56,618 bases of DNA from Desulfobulbaceae bacterium (GCA_011389815.1 JAABTP010000009.1:1-56618), one strand, 5' to 3'; counted from the stretch's first letter, positions 19,099 to 28,891 are shown. Translations and numbers: made by a program. The notes: generated from the letters alone by a model not told the origin.

Positions 19099-20406
19099 AT
19101 GCAAAATATACTGCAAAAAATACGCAACCTCCTCAAAACCTTCACAGTCATCCCTTTAGCAGGTTGGTTTCTGGGCGGATTGACTGCTGCCCTGCTGGAA
19201 TTTTATCTGGGTAACCTCATTGCTTACCACCTCTTTCTGCCTAAGATACCGGTACTGTTCGGCACCCTGATTATATTGAAAGACCCTACTCTCATCCCGT
19301 CGGTGCTGGGCTATGACCTGATCATTTATATTATTCCGATCCTCCTGGTGAGTCGCCTGTCTGCGCCGTTAACCAACCGGCTTGCCGAACTGCTCGTAAA
19401 GATGCCGACCTCAGCCGCCACCCTGTTGCATCTGGCTGCCTTTTACGGCATCCTTCATCTCTGGGCCGGAATAAACGACTACCGGGTCCTGGTGGTCAAA
19501 CTGACCATGATCGCCATCATCCTCACCATCAGCCTCAATATCATCAACGGGTATCAGGGCGAGTTTTCCTGTTCCCACCCCGGTTTCATGGCCTTGGGTG
19601 CTTATACCTCCTCCACTCTGACTCTTTGGCTTTTTGCTGATGATAAACTCTTTGGCCCGGCCCTGCTTAATCCGGCCCTTGGCCCTTGGCTCTTTCCTTT
19701 GATTTTGATCGCCGGAGGTGCTGCGGCCTCCCTTGGCTCGCTGATTGTTGCTATTCCTTCCTTCCGCACCCGTGGTGATTATCTGGCCATCATCTCCCTG
19801 GCTTTTATGTTCATCGTCAAAAGTGCCATTGAAAATATGGAGATCATCGGTGGACCACGCGGCATGAGCAGCCAGCCTGATTATTCTTCCCTGCCTGTGG
19901 TCTTTCTCTGGACAGTACTCTGCATCTGGATCATCCATAATTTTACCACCTCTATCATGGGTAAGGCCCTGAATGCAGTCCGGGATAACGAAGCAGCAGC
20001 TGATTCCATGACCGTCAATACCCGCAAAACCAAGATGACCGCCTTTATGTTTGGGGCCTTTTGGGCCGGAGTGGCTGGCGGATTGTTCGCCCATGTACTC
20101 CGCTATATCAATCCTGGTACCTTTGGCATCCAAAAGCTGGCGGAAATCCTGGCAATGGTCTACTTTGGCGGACTCAACTCCATTGTCGGCTCCATTGTTG
20201 GCGCGGTCAGTATCTCCGTGCTCAGCGAGGCATTGCGGCCCCTGGAACTGTTCAAGTGGATCATCATCCCTCTGATTCTGATTCTCATCATGATATTCCG
20301 GCCCCATGGTCTGATTTCCTTTACTGAACTCAATGTCCGAAAACTGATGCGACCCGGCGGAGTCGCCGGAAAAAAAGACAGGGATAATTCTGCGAAAAAC
20401 TATTGA
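19099..20406 (+). CDS. livM: Branched-chain amino acid ABC transporter permease, LivM type
   Basis: This ~435-residue protein has an N-terminal extension with membrane segments followed by the LivM core: LSLNIINGYQGEFSCSHPGF, GDYLAIISLAFMFI, a GPRGM motif, ALNAVRDNEAAADSM (the ATPase-contact EAA-like loop) and ILAMVYFGGLNSIVG. LivM and LivH form the membrane channel of the Liv uptake system. No livH, livG, livF or binding protein is in the window. The frame is open back to 18949, but those residues come from a repeat. The start is uncertain because no good ribosome-binding site is seen. Confidence 0.85.
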   Translation: MQNILQKIRNLLKTFTVIPLAGWFLGGLTAALLEFYLGNLIAYHLFLPKIPVLFGTLIILKDPTLIPSVLGYDLIIYIIPILLVSRLSAPLTNRLAELLVKMPTSAATLLHLAAFYGILHLWAGINDYRVLVVKLTMIAIILTISLNIINGYQGEFSCSHPGFMALGAYTSSTLTLWLFADDKLFGPALLNPALGPWLFPLILIAGGAAASLGSLIVAIPSFRTRGDYLAIISLAFMFIVKSAIENMEIIGGPRGMSSQPDYSSLPVVFLWTVLCIWIIHNFTTSIMGKALNAVRDNEAAADSMTVNTRKTKMTAFMFGAFWAGVAGGLFAHVLRYINPGTFGIQKLAEILAMVYFGGLNSIVGSIVGAVSISVLSEALRPLELFKWIIIPLILILIMIFRPHGLISFTELNVRKLMRPGGVAGKKDRDNSAKNY

Positions 20407-20454
20407 CAGCTCCTTCTCTGAAATGGTAGATAGTGCCTGCATAAAAAAACATAT

Positions 20455-20531
<77 letters not shown>

Positions 20532-20539
20532 GTAATATG

Positions 20540-20573
20540 AAGGAGTTAGGCAGAAATGCTTAACTCCTTTTTT
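20540..20573 (+). terminator. Rho-independent terminator after tRNA-Pro
   Basis: A 9-bp stem AAGGAGTTA/TAACTCCTT, loop of 12 nt, then TTTTTT begins 9 nt after the tRNA. Confidence 0.85.
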
Positions 20574-20653
20574 GTTTAAAACCCTTTCTATGATGCGTTG
20601 TGGGAAAGGATAAAGAGTGAGCTGGAGATATAAAAAAAAAGTTATTCGCGCCC

Positions 20654-21937
20654 CTACGCCTTTGCAACAGGTATTTCCCCCCAATCCGTTGTATATGCCG
20701 GTGACTTCATCAACCGTTGAGAACTCCATTCCCTGCGCAGCCCTGTACACCCATAACGCAGCGTATCCCGGCCCCATGTATCATTAATCCGGTCAACCGC
20801 TTCCATTATCGGGACACTCTGTTCCTCTTCTGACCTGAAAAACAAGCTCTGCTGTCGCATACCTGCCAAACGCAGACCAGTGAGCATGACACCCGCCTTT
20901 TTATAGCCATATCCGGGCCTGTATACTTCACGCACTGCTTTGAAGGCCGCTTTGATCAAAATCGGGGTTACAGAGGTCTCCTGCTGTAAAGAAACCATGC
21001 GACTTGCGGAAAAGGAGGGGTGCTGTTTGTCGGTAACATAGCCCGTGGAGAGAAAAACATGGACATTGGCCGCTGTCATACCCTGATCCCGTATCTTACG
21101 AGCTGCAACGGAAACAAAGCTTGATACCGCCTCTTTGATCTCGTTAAGGGCGGTCACCGGGTGGCGGAAAGTTCGGGAGCTGACCACGGATTTTCTGTTT
21201 GCCCCGGTCTCGGTAATGGATATACAGGGGTTGCCCTGTAATTCCGTCACAGTGCGTTGACCGGACAGACCGAGAAGGCCGCGAATCCGCCCGCTGTCAC
21301 TGTTTTTCAGGTCAAGGGCTGTAAAAATCCCGTGTCGGTTCAGGGTTTCCGTGTATCGCCTGCCTATGCCCCATATATCGTGTACTGCTGTTTCCACAAG
21401 AAGATCATCCGGCGACGGACTCAGGCCGAAATTGAACACGCCCCCGCAGTCAGGGTTTTTCTTGGCTATGGATGCGGCCAGCTTGGCAAGGGTGCGGGTG
21501 GGGCCGATTCCCACGGAAACAGGTATGCCCACACATTGAAAGATTCTGCTCCGTAATGCCCGGCAGCGGTCAGCGGCCTGCTGATTGTCCATGCCGGAGA
21601 GCCTGATAAACGCCTCATCAATGGAATAGATTTCCACTTCCGGCTCTTCCTCCTGCAAGACTGACATAACCCGGTGGGAAAGGTCACCGTACAAGCCAAA
21701 GTTGCAGGAAAAGACCTGGACTCCGTGCCGCTGAAGAAAGGGCTTGCGTTTGAAATACGGCTCACCCATGCTGATACCAAGGGCTTTCACCTCGTTTGAG
21801 CGGGCAATGATACAGCCGTCATTATTAGAGAGCACCACAACGGGTCGATTGTGCAGGCCGGGTTGAAACACCCGCTCACAGGAAACATAGAAATTGTTAC
21901 AGTCCACCAGGGCAAAGAGCTTGTTTTCCGCTGTCAT
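20654..21937 (-). CDS. umuC: DNA polymerase V catalytic subunit UmuC
   Basis: This 427-residue Y-family polymerase carries out translesion synthesis. The catalytic motifs are FALVDCNNFYVSCERVF, VVVLSNNDGCIIARS and EIYSIDEAFIRL. The GIGPTRTLAKLAA and IWGIGRR helix-hairpin-helix stretches follow, and then the little-finger domain. Length is normal and the C-terminus is intact. It follows umuD by 15 nt, giving a standard umuDC operon normally under SOS control. Confidence 0.95.
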   Translation of the reverse strand: MTAENKLFALVDCNNFYVSCERVFQPGLHNRPVVVLSNNDGCIIARSNEVKALGISMGEPYFKRKPFLQRHGVQVFSCNFGLYGDLSHRVMSVLQEEEPEVEIYSIDEAFIRLSGMDNQQAADRCRALRSRIFQCVGIPVSVGIGPTRTLAKLAASIAKKNPDCGGVFNFGLSPSPDDLLVETAVHDIWGIGRRYTETLNRHGIFTALDLKNSDSGRIRGLLGLSGQRTVTELQGNPCISITETGANRKSVVSSRTFRHPVTALNEIKEAVSSFVSVAARKIRDQGMTAANVHVFLSTGYVTDKQHPSFSASRMVSLQQETSVTPILIKAAFKAVREVYRPGYGYKKAGVMLTGLRLAGMRQQSLFFRSEEEQSVPIMEAVDRINDTWGRDTLRYGCTGLRREWSSQRLMKSPAYTTDWGEIPVAKA

Positions 21938-21952
21938 ATCAGCAGCACCGCA

Positions 21953-22402
21953 TCAGAATTGATGAATAACAGAGGTGACCACGCCCCAAATCTGACAGCC
22001 TTCATGCTTGTTGATGTCAATAGAAGGATAGGCTGGATTCTCGGCAATAAGGCGGGCCGTGCCCTTGTTCAGGACAAGCCGCTTGACGGTCAGTTCATTG
22101 TCCACCACGGCAATAACAATATCATTATGCTTTGCCTGTCGGGATCGGTCAACCACCAGAATATCATCATGCTGAATCCCGGCCCCGGTCATGGACTCAC
22201 CATCCACCCGGACGAAAAAGGTTGCGGCCTGATTCTTGATGAGCAGCTGGTTCAGATCAAGGCTGCCATCTGTGTAGTCTTCTGCCGGTGAGGGAAAGCC
22301 CGCAGAGACTCCACCAGAAAAAAGGAGGAGTTCCACCCGCTCTTTTTGCCCTGCCCTGAAGACTTGGCTGATATTGGGACCGGTCGTTGTTTTTTTGTTC
22401 AA
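21953..22402 (-). CDS. umuD: UmuD-type S24 peptidase
   Basis: This 149-residue LexA/UmuD-like protein becomes part of DNA polymerase V after self-cleavage. The cleavage region is AGFPSPAEDYTDG, the nucleophile serine is in RVDGESMTGAGI and the general-base lysine in LTVKRLVLNKG. The frame opens with a TTG start at 22402; the family usually begins a little upstream of the cleavage site, so this is plausible. I see no clear CTGT-N8-ACAG SOS box in the leader, although LexA boxes in this phylum vary. Confidence 0.93.
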   Translation of the reverse strand: MNKKTTTGPNISQVFRAGQKERVELLLFSGGVSAGFPSPAEDYTDGSLDLNQLLIKNQAATFFVRVDGESMTGAGIQHDDILVVDRSRQAKHNDIVIAVVDNELTVKRLVLNKGTARLIAENPAYPSIDINKHEGCQIWGVVTSVIHQF

Positions 22403-22696
22403 GGTAAATGATCTTTCAGCTTTATCTTAATAATGCCCGGATGGTTGCGGCGTTGAATATACTTTCACGTTATAGCATAAAAATGGTTGTCCCTGAACCG
22501 AAAAGCAACCCTGCCCCGCTTCTTTTCATTTTCTGGATACGTAGCTTCTGTTGCCGTAACACGAGATAAAGAAAGATCGTTGACAATCCATGCGGATTAT
22601 TGCGATGAAAAAACACTTGACAATCGCTGATTATTGCGGGTATCTTCTGACGTTATACGCAATCAGCATAGAAATACGTCACTTTCTGGAAGAGGA

Positions 22697-22783
22697 GCCG
22701 GAAAGTTGCATAAAGCCACAGCCGCCGTGAGGCGGTGCCGGAAAGCCAAGGGTCTTCACTGTAAGGAGACAGTCGGTTACCCA
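22697..22783 (+). promoter_or_regulatory. GEMM-I cyclic dinucleotide riboswitch upstream of the RHS gene
   Basis: The leader has the GEMM-I layout. AAAGCCACAGCC leads into a GCCGCC-GTGA-GGCGGT hairpin with a GNRA tetraloop. The conserved GGAAAGCCAAGGGTCT (consensus CGCAAAGCCACGGGTCT) follows, then a second variable stem, and the strand closes with GTCGGTTACCC. The family binds c-di-GMP; the GEMM-Ib subclass binds cyclic AMP-GMP, and I cannot assign the specificity base by eye. Downstream, ACACC-AGGA-GGTGT would hide the Shine-Dalgarno of the RHS gene, and a T-run follows the aptamer, so both translational and transcriptional control are possible. Confidence 0.8.
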
Positions 22784-22811
22784 CTTTTTTCTCAACACCA
22801 GGAGGTGTGCT

Positions 22812-25800
22812 ATGCCGTCCGCACGAAGTGTTTTTCTTCAACGAACTGTTTTTGTCCCTCTTCTCCGTACTTCCCGAAGTTTTACTTCATTCCGATTCTT
22901 CGGCTTTCTTACCTTTCTTACAGTTCTGCCGGCTCTCTTTTCCCTGACAGCTGCAAGTCCGGTTTCTGCCTGTATGCCGACCATCAAGCATATGGCGGAC
23001 ACTATGGTCCCGCCTAATCCGGCTGTTGGAACCTCGGCCACAATAACTTTCACCGTTAGGAATACGTCTCCCTCCTGTGATGCCAACGGATATAAGCTGG
23101 CCTTTCACTCGGTACTGCCGGCAACCCCTGAATGTCTGTCAGGGAATTACAGCGGCAGCAATCCGACCTTTTCCCTTGCTGCCGGTGCAACCGGTCAGGT
23201 GACGGCCAATATACCCGCTGCACCTTCTGAACTGGCAGGCTGTAAAGTATATTTCGATATTCTTGACGCTTCCGGTTCTCCCATGCCGCTGTTGCCCGGC
23301 GGCAGAATGTGGATGAGCTTTGGCGGCGGTATGGGGCCGGGCCTTTGCGTAGGCCCCTTACCTGTCATCAACTCGGCTGATCATGTGGATATGGGTAACG
23401 GTGAAGTGGCGGTCAGCACTGAGGTAGAAAACACCATTGGTTCCCCGGTTCTGGAGGTTGACAACAGCTCAACTGACATGGAGGCGGGGTCAGGCGGCCA
23501 GTACACCGGAGGAGACAGCACTTGGCAGGGGGATAACAGTAACGCGATTACAGTCTTCGGGATGTGCGGTATGTCGGATTCCCTCGCATATAATTATCCT
23601 TCATTCTACTCGTCGCTGTATGGTTCGAGTTCTTTTCTGAGCAACTGTAGCGGAACATGCGGCAAGGATGCCGACCCCGTCAACACCGCCATAGGCAACT
23701 TTGTTTATGAAGAGGCGGACGCCACGGTAGCCGGTCCTGGCGACAGCACCATCAAACTGAACCGTACCTACAACTCCCAGGCCGTGCTCTGGACACCGGC
23801 TTCCAGGGTGCGTTTTTACCCGGATGGATCAGAGGAAGTCATGGCCGAACCGCCCCAGTATTTCGGCAAGGGCTGGACCTCGGAGCTGGGCCAGTACCTG
23901 CTGGAAATCGACATGGCCCCGACCTTTGAGGGCGTGCAGATCCTCTACCCGGACGGTCATACGGCCAATTTCAAGAAATCCGGTTCTCAATACGTCTCCG
24001 ACTCGCCCGGCACCCATGACGTGATCAGCAAGGAAGGGGATGAGTACGTGCTCCGGGACGCGGACTGCGGCTGTGCTTCGGAAGAAAAACGCTTTGACAG
24101 CAACGGTCACCTGACCGCCCTGATCGACCGCAACGGCAATGCCGTCCGCCTGTTCTATGACGGCGACAAGCTGACCGCTCTGGAAAACGCTGCCGGACGG
24201 CGGGTGGAGTTCACTCTGAATGACGACGGGCAGATAACAGAAGCCCGTTTACCGGAAGACATCAGCCTGCAATACGAGTACGAAGACGGCCTGCTGACCG
24301 CCTTTATCGACGGACGGGGCAACCGCACTGCATATCAATACGATGATCTGGGCCAGATGACTGAAATCATCTCGGCCAAGGGGCATCCCCTGGTGCGCAA
24401 TACCTACGATGACGAATACCGGGTTACTGAGCAGATCGTGGGCGAAAGCGAGCAGTACAGCTTCAGCTATGAGGACGGAAAGACCACGGTCACGGATGCC
24501 TACGGCAATGCCCATGTCCATCATTATGATGATGACCTGCGCCTGATCAGGATGGAATACCCGGACGGCAGCGAAGAGCGGTACCAGTACGATGCGGATC
24601 AGAACCGCACCGCCTATACAGATCAGGCCGGGGCGCAATGGCAGTGGACCTATGATGACAAGGGCAACCGCCTGACGGCCCAAGGCCCCTTGGGATGGCA
24701 CCGGGACTGGACTTACAACGAACGCCACCAAGTCACTCAGATGACGGAAAAGGTGGATGCCGACTCCGAGCGCACGAGCAGTTTCAGCTATGACGAGCAC
24801 GGCAACCTGATTCGATTCTGCAACGCCCTCAACGCCTGCGGCACGGTGAGCTATGATGAACGCGGCCTGCCCCTGCGCATGACCGATCTCAACGGCAACA
24901 CTACCGTGCATCAGTATGACAGCGAAGGCGATCTGATCAGCATCGTTAATGCCGAAGGCGCGGTCACCCGCCTGGATCATGACGGTCTGGGGCGGCTGCA
25001 CTCCCTGACCAAGCCCCTGGGCAGCCAGTTCCGCTACACCAGGGACGAGAATAGCAATCTCATTGCTGTGGACGGGCCGCTGGGCTTTCACCTGGAGTTC
25101 AGCTATGATGCCAACGACCTGCTGGAACGCAAGCTCGATCCTAACGGCGGGGCGATCCGCTACAGCTATAATGCCTCGGACAAACCGGTGCAGGTCATCA
25201 ATCAGCTCGGCTTTGCTGCGGCCACCTACGAGTACGGCCTGATGAACGAACGCAGCAGGTTCACGGATGCGGAAGGCAGGCAATGGGCATATCAACATGA
25301 CAGCCTGCTGCGTCTGGTCAGGGTTGCCGGGCCGTTGGGGGCAGAGTTCCGTTACCAGTACAACCCTGTGGGCAGGATCACCGACTTCATTGATGCCGAG
25401 GGCATGGTCACCCATACGGAATACGACGGTCTGTACCGACCCGTGGCTGTGACCCGCAACTGGCAGCCTGCCTTGGCTGCTACGGCGGACACCAACGTGA
25501 CCACCCGTTATGCCTATAATCTGGTCGGTGACCTGCTGGAGAAGATTGACCCGGAAGGCTATGTGTTCCAGTACCGCTACGACCTCCAGAGCCGTCGCGT
25601 CGGCAGCGAGGATGCAGAGGGCTACGAGTGGCAGTTCAGCTACGACCCCATGGGCAATCTGCTCAAGGCCCTGAACCCGCGCGGCTACAGCACTGCAATG
25701 AACTATACCCCGACTTACCGGCTGGCCCAGATTACTGACCCGGAAGGCCATGCGGTCAGTTATGATTATGATGCGGACGGCAACCGCATCAGCAGGACTT

Positions 25801-28529
25801 CGGCCCTGGGGATCAGCACCCGCTTTGCCTACGATGCCCTGGATCGCCGCATTGCCGTGACCCGTAACGCAGACTCCGGCCTGTCCGCAGATCATCAGAC
25901 CAATGTCCGCACCGAGTACGGCTATGATTTGGCAGGCAACCTGATCCGCCTGACCAATCCCCTGGGCTATGCAGCCGAGTTCAGCTACGATGCGGCCCAT
26001 CGGCGGACAGAGGCAAAGGACTTTGAAGGCGGCAGCACCCTGTACAGCTACGACCGGGTGGACAATATGCTCAGTATCATGGATGCCGAGGGCAATCCCA
26101 CCCTGTACCAGTACGACGACCTGAACCGGCGCATCAGCAGCACCAATGCCGAGGACGAGACCACCGGCTTTGTCTACGATTTGATGGGCAACCGGATTAC
26201 CCTGATTGAAGCGGATGAGACCCTGACCCGGTACGAACACGACGGGGTCTATCGCCTGCACCGGGTCACGGAGAACTACCGGCCCGGCGAGGCTCCTGGC
26301 AATGATGTCAACAAGCTCACCCGATACAGCTACGATGCCCGTGGCCTGCTCACTGAGATCATCAATGCCAACGAGGCAGCCACCGCCTTTGCATACAACA
26401 AAGTGGGCAATCTGATTGAAGAGGTCAACCCGCTGGGCAGGACCTGGACCTACACCTACGACGGCATGGGCAATCGGATCAGTCGCAGGGACGGCAAGGG
26501 TGCGCTGACTGCGTACAGCTTTTACCCGGATGACCTGCTGCAAAGCATCGCCTACAGCGACGGCACCGCAGTCAGCTATGCTTATGATGCGGATAACCGA
26601 CGTGTCCTGATGGAGGACGGGTTGGGACAGACCGGCTGGGACTACGATCCCCTGGCCAGGATTACGCAGCAGAACGACCCCTTGGCCCGGATGCTGGCCT
26701 ATCAGTATGATGCGGCCTCCAACCGTACCGGCATCACCTACCCGGACGGCAATCAGCTGGGCTACCAGTACAGCCCCAATAACTGGTTAAAAACAATGAC
26801 CGTGGATCCCGTAGGGGCACGGCAGGCCGTGCCCGTACAGACCGAATACAGCCGCGATCTGGTGGGCAACCTGACCCGGATCGTTAATCCCAACAATACA
26901 GAAAGCAATATCGAATACGACCGTGTCTACAGGACGATCCGTAGGGACACGGCACGCCTTGCCCCTACCCAACAGGTCGTATCCTTTGCTTATACCTATA
27001 ACCAGGTCGGCCATGTCACCCAGGCCATCAAGGAATACGGCTGGCGCAATCCGTCAACCATCACCGAAACCTATGAGTACGACGGCCTCCATCGCCTTTC
27101 CTATATGAACATGTCCCCGCTCAAGAACAACGGCGGCACCGTGGAAACAGCCTACAGCTATGATCCGGTGGGCAATCGCCTGAGCTGGGAAAGCAATGAC
27201 GATCTCCAGACCAATACCCCCTTTGACGGCTTTTACCGCCGCTATGAGTACAACGCGGCCAACCAGATGCTGGCTATGGAAAACGCTGCGGACAAGAAGA
27301 ACGATGATTTTGCATACGAGTACCGCTTTGACGGCAACGGCAACCGGATCAACCGGCAGCTCATCGACCGGAACGGCCCCCAGTACGGGGTTGATTACAG
27401 CTATGACCCGGAAAACCGTCTGGTTTTGGCTCAGGATTACCAACTGGTCGGGAAAGGGAAGAAAGGCGGGCATCGCATCGACCGGGCCTTCACCACCCTG
27501 GAATACGACGGCGGCGGTCGGCGGCTGGTGCAGCATTACGATCCCAAACAGGGCGGCAACGGGGTGGATAAACGGGATGAGTACGTGTTTGACGGGCTTG
27601 ATCCGGTGGCTGAATACGATATGCTCAACGGCCAGCGCACGGATTATTACCGGGGCGCGGGCAATCACCTGGCCCTGATGCACCAGTACAAAGGCGGCAC
27701 TCAGGGGCAGATGTACTGGTATCACTACAACAATAAGGGCGATGTTGCAGGGCTGACCAAACAGAACGGCAACTCGCACCATACCTACCGCTATGATCCC
27801 TACGGGGCTGTGCTGCCGGAGAACGGCAACTTCACTGATCCGCATAACCATTACACCTTGACCGGCAAGGAGTTTGATGAGCACACCGGGCTGGTCTGGT
27901 TCGGGGCGCGGCATTATGAGCCTGAGACCGGGGTGTGGATGGGGCAGGATGTGTACAGGGGAAGGTTAGATGAGCCTATGAGCTTGCATAGGTTTGGATA
28001 TGTGAGGAATAATCCGGTGACGTTGTGGGATTGGTATGGGTTTAGCGACGATAGCATGTTTAATACTGATGTTAAGGCGTGTTTGATAAATAATTTTGTT
28101 TTTAAAGCTGCCTCTCCTCTCAATGCTTGTTACTCTAAAAATGGGAAAATATCTCTCCAAGGTGATGCAAAAGCATTTAGTGGAGAATTATATCGTATTT
28201 CTGACTCAGGAGATATAGGACTTCAAGTATGCTTAGGTTCCAAGAAAATCAAGAAATTAACTGGAGACAAGGCCAGCCTTGCAGGTTGTCTATCAATAGG
28301 AAGTGATGATATTGCAATAGGAGCATCAATAGAGTGTTTAGGATTTGGAGGTGAAAGATCTCTTTCTGGTACCGAGGCCAAAAAGAAGATAGAAGCAGAA
28401 GCAGAGGAAATTAAAAAAGAATCAACAGATATTTTTTGGTTTTTTCAATCACAAGAGGGGTGTGGTCTGTTCCCAAGTATTTGTAATTTTATATATGAAA
28501 TTCGATCAGTTCTTACTCCTGGAATTTGA
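22812..28529 (+). CDS. Large secreted RHS/YD-repeat protein
   Basis: This 1905-residue protein begins with a signal peptide (hydrophobic residues ~29-50, cleavage near PVSA-CMP). Residues ~50-290 are a Cys-containing beta-rich region with an Ig/CARDB-like stretch. A DUF6531-type block (DPVNTAIGNFVYEEADATV) and several dozen YD repeats (YDxxGNL pattern) follow to about residue 1650. The RHS core ends with TGKEFDEHTGLVWFGARHYE and RFGYVRNNPVTLWDWYG. The last ~165 residues are a different, AT-rich, variable tip, the usual place for a polymorphic toxin, but I do not recognise a toxin fold and no immunity gene follows. The ATG has GGAGG. Two REP palindromes are read in frame (26811-26838, 26941-26968). 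A cyclic dinucleotide riboswitch controls it. Confidence 0.93.
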   Translation: MPSARSVFLQRTVFVPLLRTSRSFTSFRFFGFLTFLTVLPALFSLTAASPVSACMPTIKHMADTMVPPNPAVGTSATITFTVRNTSPSCDANGYKLAFHSVLPATPECLSGNYSGSNPTFSLAAGATGQVTANIPAAPSELAGCKVYFDILDASGSPMPLLPGGRMWMSFGGGMGPGLCVGPLPVINSADHVDMGNGEVAVSTEVENTIGSPVLEVDNSSTDMEAGSGGQYTGGDSTWQGDNSNAITVFGMCGMSDSLAYNYPSFYSSLYGSSSFLSNCSGTCGKDADPVNTAIGNFVYEEADATVAGPGDSTIKLNRTYNSQAVLWTPASRVRFYPDGSEEVMAEPPQYFGKGWTSELGQYLLEIDMAPTFEGVQILYPDGHTANFKKSGSQYVSDSPGTHDVISKEGDEYVLRDADCGCASEEKRFDSNGHLTALIDRNGNAVRLFYDGDKLTALENAAGRRVEFTLNDDGQITEARLPEDISLQYEYEDGLLTAFIDGRGNRTAYQYDDLGQMTEIISAKGHPLVRNTYDDEYRVTEQIVGESEQYSFSYEDGKTTVTDAYGNAHVHHYDDDLRLIRMEYPDGSEERYQYDADQNRTAYTDQAGAQWQWTYDDKGNRLTAQGPLGWHRDWTYNERHQVTQMTEKVDADSERTSSFSYDEHGNLIRFCNALNACGTVSYDERGLPLRMTDLNGNTTVHQYDSEGDLISIVNAEGAVTRLDHDGLGRLHSLTKPLGSQFRYTRDENSNLIAVDGPLGFHLEFSYDANDLLERKLDPNGGAIRYSYNASDKPVQVINQLGFAAATYEYGLMNERSRFTDAEGRQWAYQHDSLLRLVRVAGPLGAEFRYQYNPVGRITDFIDAEGMVTHTEYDGLYRPVAVTRNWQPALAATADTNVTTRYAYNLVGDLLEKIDPEGYVFQYRYDLQSRRVGSEDAEGYEWQFSYDPMGNLLKALNPRGYSTAMNYTPTYRLAQITDPEGHAVSYDYDADGNRISRTSALGISTRFAYDALDRRIAVTRNADSGLSADHQTNVRTEYGYDLAGNLIRLTNPLGYAAEFSYDAAHRRTEAKDFEGGSTLYSYDRVDNMLSIMDAEGNPTLYQYDDLNRRISSTNAEDETTGFVYDLMGNRITLIEADETLTRYEHDGVYRLHRVTENYRPGEAPGNDVNKLTRYSYDARGLLTEIINANEAATAFAYNKVGNLIEEVNPLGRTWTYTYDGMGNRISRRDGKGALTAYSFYPDDLLQSIAYSDGTAVSYAYDADNRRVLMEDGLGQTGWDYDPLARITQQNDPLARMLAYQYDAASNRTGITYPDGNQLGYQYSPNNWLKTMTVDPVGARQAVPVQTEYSRDLVGNLTRIVNPNNTESNIEYDRVYRTIRRDTARLAPTQQVVSFAYTYNQVGHVTQAIKEYGWRNPSTITETYEYDGLHRLSYMNMSPLKNNGGTVETAYSYDPVGNRLSWESNDDLQTNTPFDGFYRRYEYNAANQMLAMENAADKKNDDFAYEYRFDGNGNRINRQLIDRNGPQYGVDYSYDPENRLVLAQDYQLVGKGKKGGHRIDRAFTTLEYDGGGRRLVQHYDPKQGGNGVDKRDEYVFDGLDPVAEYDMLNGQRTDYYRGAGNHLALMHQYKGGTQGQMYWYHYNNKGDVAGLTKQNGNSHHTYRYDPYGAVLPENGNFTDPHNHYTLTGKEFDEHTGLVWFGARHYEPETGVWMGQDVYRGRLDEPMSLHRFGYVRNNPVTLWDWYGFSDDSMFNTDVKACLINNFVFKAASPLNACYSKNGKISLQGDAKAFSGELYRISDSGDIGLQVCLGSKKIKKLTGDKASLAGCLSIGSDDIAIGASIECLGFGGERSLSGTEAKKKIEAEAEEIKKESTDIFWFFQSQEGCGLFPSICNFIYEIRSVLTPGI
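26811..26838. repeat. REP palindrome inside the RHS coding sequence
   Basis: The 28-bp sequence, from GTAGGGGCACGG to CCGTGCCCGTAC, is a near-perfect copy of the intergenic REP at 38828-38855. It is translated in frame as VGARQAVPV. Confidence 0.85.
26941..26968. repeat. Second REP palindrome inside the RHS coding sequence
   Basis: GTAGGGACACGG...TTGCCCCTAC differs from the REP at 38828 at two positions and is translated as part of RRDTARLAPT. Confidence 0.8.
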
Positions 28530-28755
28530 GCAAGCAATGCAAGTGCATTCCACCATGCACCATTTCCGGCACCCCCCTTGGGCCGCGCAACCGAATCATG
28601 CGAATAATTGCCGCAAATGCCGGGCAGGGGCAAAGAATCGGTTGGCGGATGTTTTTTTGCGGGGCATGGATTTTTAATCGCAAGCCTTCGCGTTAAAAAC
28701 ACAAGCCCACGATTCTTTTCATCGGCAGCGTGATGTTTAAAATCGAAGGCCGGGT

Positions 28756-28891
28756 GTAGGGGCGGCCCCCCGTGGCCGCCCTGGTTATCCCCCCGTGTCC
28801 GCCCTGTTTGTCCACCATTTCGGCACGTTCCGACCGGGCAGGCACGGGGACCTGCCCCTACAAAACCGTGGTAACAACCGACCATGAAATA
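28756..28891. repeat. Composite REP (BIME-like) with truncated RAYT start
   Basis: A head palindrome (GTAGGGGCGGCC...GGCCGCC, 28756-28780) is joined by a linker containing TTTGTCCACCAT to a tail palindrome (GGGCAGGCACGG...CTGCCCCTAC, 28836-28861). An ATGAAATACAAT at 28884 matches the first codons of the intact RAYT at 29006. The frame soon runs into another REP linker, so only the 5' tip of a RAYT copy remains. It fills the gap after the RHS gene; no immunity gene is present there. Confidence 0.75.

Noticed and set aside
19411-20442. 343-codon open frame antisense to the LivM-type gene
   Set aside because: The opposite strand encodes a clear membrane permease; the antisense product is His/Gly/Asp-rich shadow sequence.
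24249-26543. 764-codon open frame on the minus strand inside the RHS gene
   Set aside because: It is the antisense shadow of GC-rich YD repeats; its product is repetitive, has no start signal and matches no family.
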